The notes under the pieces: generated by a model
Told to the model about the DNA's origin: nothing
Seen by the model: only the letters and a program-made list of their open reading frames with translations
The model's database searches: none
Assembly (NCBI RefSeq): GCF_900107925.1
Contig: NZ_FNUJ01000008.1
Span: forward strand, 310,001 to 374,000
Source: Amycolatopsis pretoriensis
GTDB taxonomy: Bacteria > Actinomycetota > Actinomycetes > Mycobacteriales > Pseudonocardiaceae
Reading direction: 5' to 3'
Length of the DNA stretch: 64,000 nt
Shown here: one piece after another, positions 63,175-64,000 of the stretch
How the letters are laid out: every line of letters starts with the position of its first letter
Numbering within the stretch: the stretch's first letter is position 1
Position numbers and translations under genes: made by a program

Positions 63175-64000
63175 ATGGCAGCTCGGCCGACCCGGCGGAC
63201 GGCGGCACGCGGCGCGATCGCACTGGTGTGCGCGGTGACGGCGGCGACCGGTGCGCTCACCGGAACCGGGTCGGCGGCGCCGGGCGCCACGGCGCCGGAC
63301 CCCGGCGCCAGGTACGCCGCGCACCGGGCGTTCACCGCGACCTGCCCGTTCGCCGACCCGGTCGGTGCGGTCACCATCGCGATGAACGCCGAAGCCCGGC
63401 TCCCCGCCTCCGTCCGATCCGGTGATCGCGCGACCATCGACGGCTTCACGGTCCGGCTCGGCGTGCCGCGGACGGCGGCACTGCAACTGCTCGGCCCGGA
63501 CGGCACCGAGCTCGAGGGCGGCCTGACCGTCGACCTGGTGCTCGAGCAGGGCAAGGTCCGCGACACGCTGGCGGTTCCGCTGACGATCGCCGCGACCGCA
63601 CTTCCCGCCGACGGCGACCTGTCCCTCGTCGCCACGGGCAAGGTGCCCGGCTTCTCGGTCACCTCGTCGGGCGCGACGAAGATCCGGCTCGCCGCGCCGC
63701 GGATCGCGCTGGGCCCGGCCGCCCCCGCGGCGAGCGGTACCGCGCCGGCACCCGCCCCGCAGGCGACCTGCACGGCCGCGGCCGGCCAGGACCTGTCGTT
63801 CGGCTACCTCGTCGTGGGTTCGGCCGCCGTCCCGGCCAAGCCCGTCGCGCCCGCGCCGGGCAAACCCGCGCCGAAGGTCCGCGGCGGCGGGAAGCAGCAC
63901 AACCTGATCGACGACGACCCGCCCCCGGACGACACCGTCACGCTCCGGCTCCCGCTCCTCCCGAACCAGGTGGACAACACGACGGACATCGTGAAGACCG
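63175..64000 (+). CDS. Secreted DUF6801-like protein (3' end cut off)
   Basis: An open frame of 275 codons from the ATG at 63175 (AGGAG 7 nt upstream) to the window edge. Signal peptide (GAIALVCAVTAATGALTGTGSAA), then a beta-rich domain with HRAFTATCPFADPVGAVTIAM, PLTIAATALPADGDLSLVATGKVPGF and a second Cys (APQATCTAAAGQ), the DUF6801 plan. A Pro/Lys/Gly-rich linker and DDDPPPDDTVTLRLPLLP follow, probably leading to a second domain outside the window. It is the second such gene in a row. Confidence 0.8.
   Translation, partial: MAARPTRRTAARGAIALVCAVTAATGALTGTGSAAPGATAPDPGARYAAHRAFTATCPFADPVGAVTIAMNAEARLPASVRSGDRATIDGFTVRLGVPRTAALQLLGPDGTELEGGLTVDLVLEQGKVRDTLAVPLTIAATALPADGDLSLVATGKVPGFSVTSSGATKIRLAAPRIALGPAAPAASGTAPAPAPQATCTAAAGQDLSFGYLVVGSAAVPAKPVAPAPGKPAPKVRGGGKQHNLIDDDPPPDDTVTLRLPLLPNQVDNTTDIVKT

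Overview
This window is high-GC (about 70% or more) actinobacterial chromosome. It shows frequent GTG starts, 1-4 nt start/stop overlaps inside operons, a full yrbE-mce lipid-import operon, a SepIVA/DivIVA-type septation gene beside rnc and rpmF, a HelD-type RNA polymerase recycling factor, and many long palindromic intergenic elements. Gene content and style fit Pseudonocardiaceae, most likely Amycolatopsis or a close relative (an inference from gene content, not a database match). I see no rRNA, tRNA, CRISPR array, transposase, integrase or attachment site.

Layout. 1-13.6 kb is a mixed accessory stretch: a cut-off FAD/NAD oxidoreductase, a two-domain acyl-CoA-reductase-like SDR, a polytopic GT-C-like membrane protein, a TetX-like FAD monooxygenase, a MocR regulator divergent from an O-methyltransferase, a class A PBP whose transpeptidase motifs are all degenerate, a Tat-exported metallophosphoesterase with a LamG domain, and a FadR-type regulator. 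13.6-21.9 kb is one minus-strand operon, gcvP-gcvT-gcvH-glyA-lipA-sdaA, behind a tandem glycine riboswitch. It covers glycine cleavage, serine formation, serine to pyruvate, and the lipoyl cofactor of GcvH. 22-27.7 kb holds an XRE-fusion protein of unknown role and a gamma-glutamyl polyamine/GABA-type operon (glutamine synthetase-like, PuuD-like, aldehyde dehydrogenase, SDR).

28-34.4 kb carries a general stress protein, a PadR/HAAS pair, an Lrp regulator divergent from an SMP-30 protein, and a three-gene cassette (XRE regulator, ImmA/IrrE-type HExxH protein, MAB_1171c-type membrane protein). 34.4-42.6 kb is the conserved block rsmD-coaD-sepIVA-DUF177-rpmF-rnc-mutM. It is interrupted by a PL6 polysaccharide lyase and by an ECF sigma/partner pair plus a secreted protein with two RNase Sa-like domains, the second degenerate. 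42.8-50.5 kb has helD, a 14-repeat WD40 STAND NTPase, a NUDIX protein and a luciferase-like monooxygenase.

51-60.4 kb is the ten-gene mce operon (two permeases, MceA-F, two Mce-associated proteins), with a good promoter and an operator-like site that also occurs before the SDR at 1.1 kb. After it lie secreted proteins (60.4-64 kb), two with a DUF6801-like layout, and a secreted RCC1-repeat protein. The MceG ATPase is not in the window.

The most unusual points are the active-plus-degenerate tandem RNase Sa protein, the pseudo-transpeptidase PBP, the XRE/metalloprotease/membrane cassette, the XRE fusion with its own inverted-repeat operator, and at least five families of intergenic inverted repeats at gene ends.
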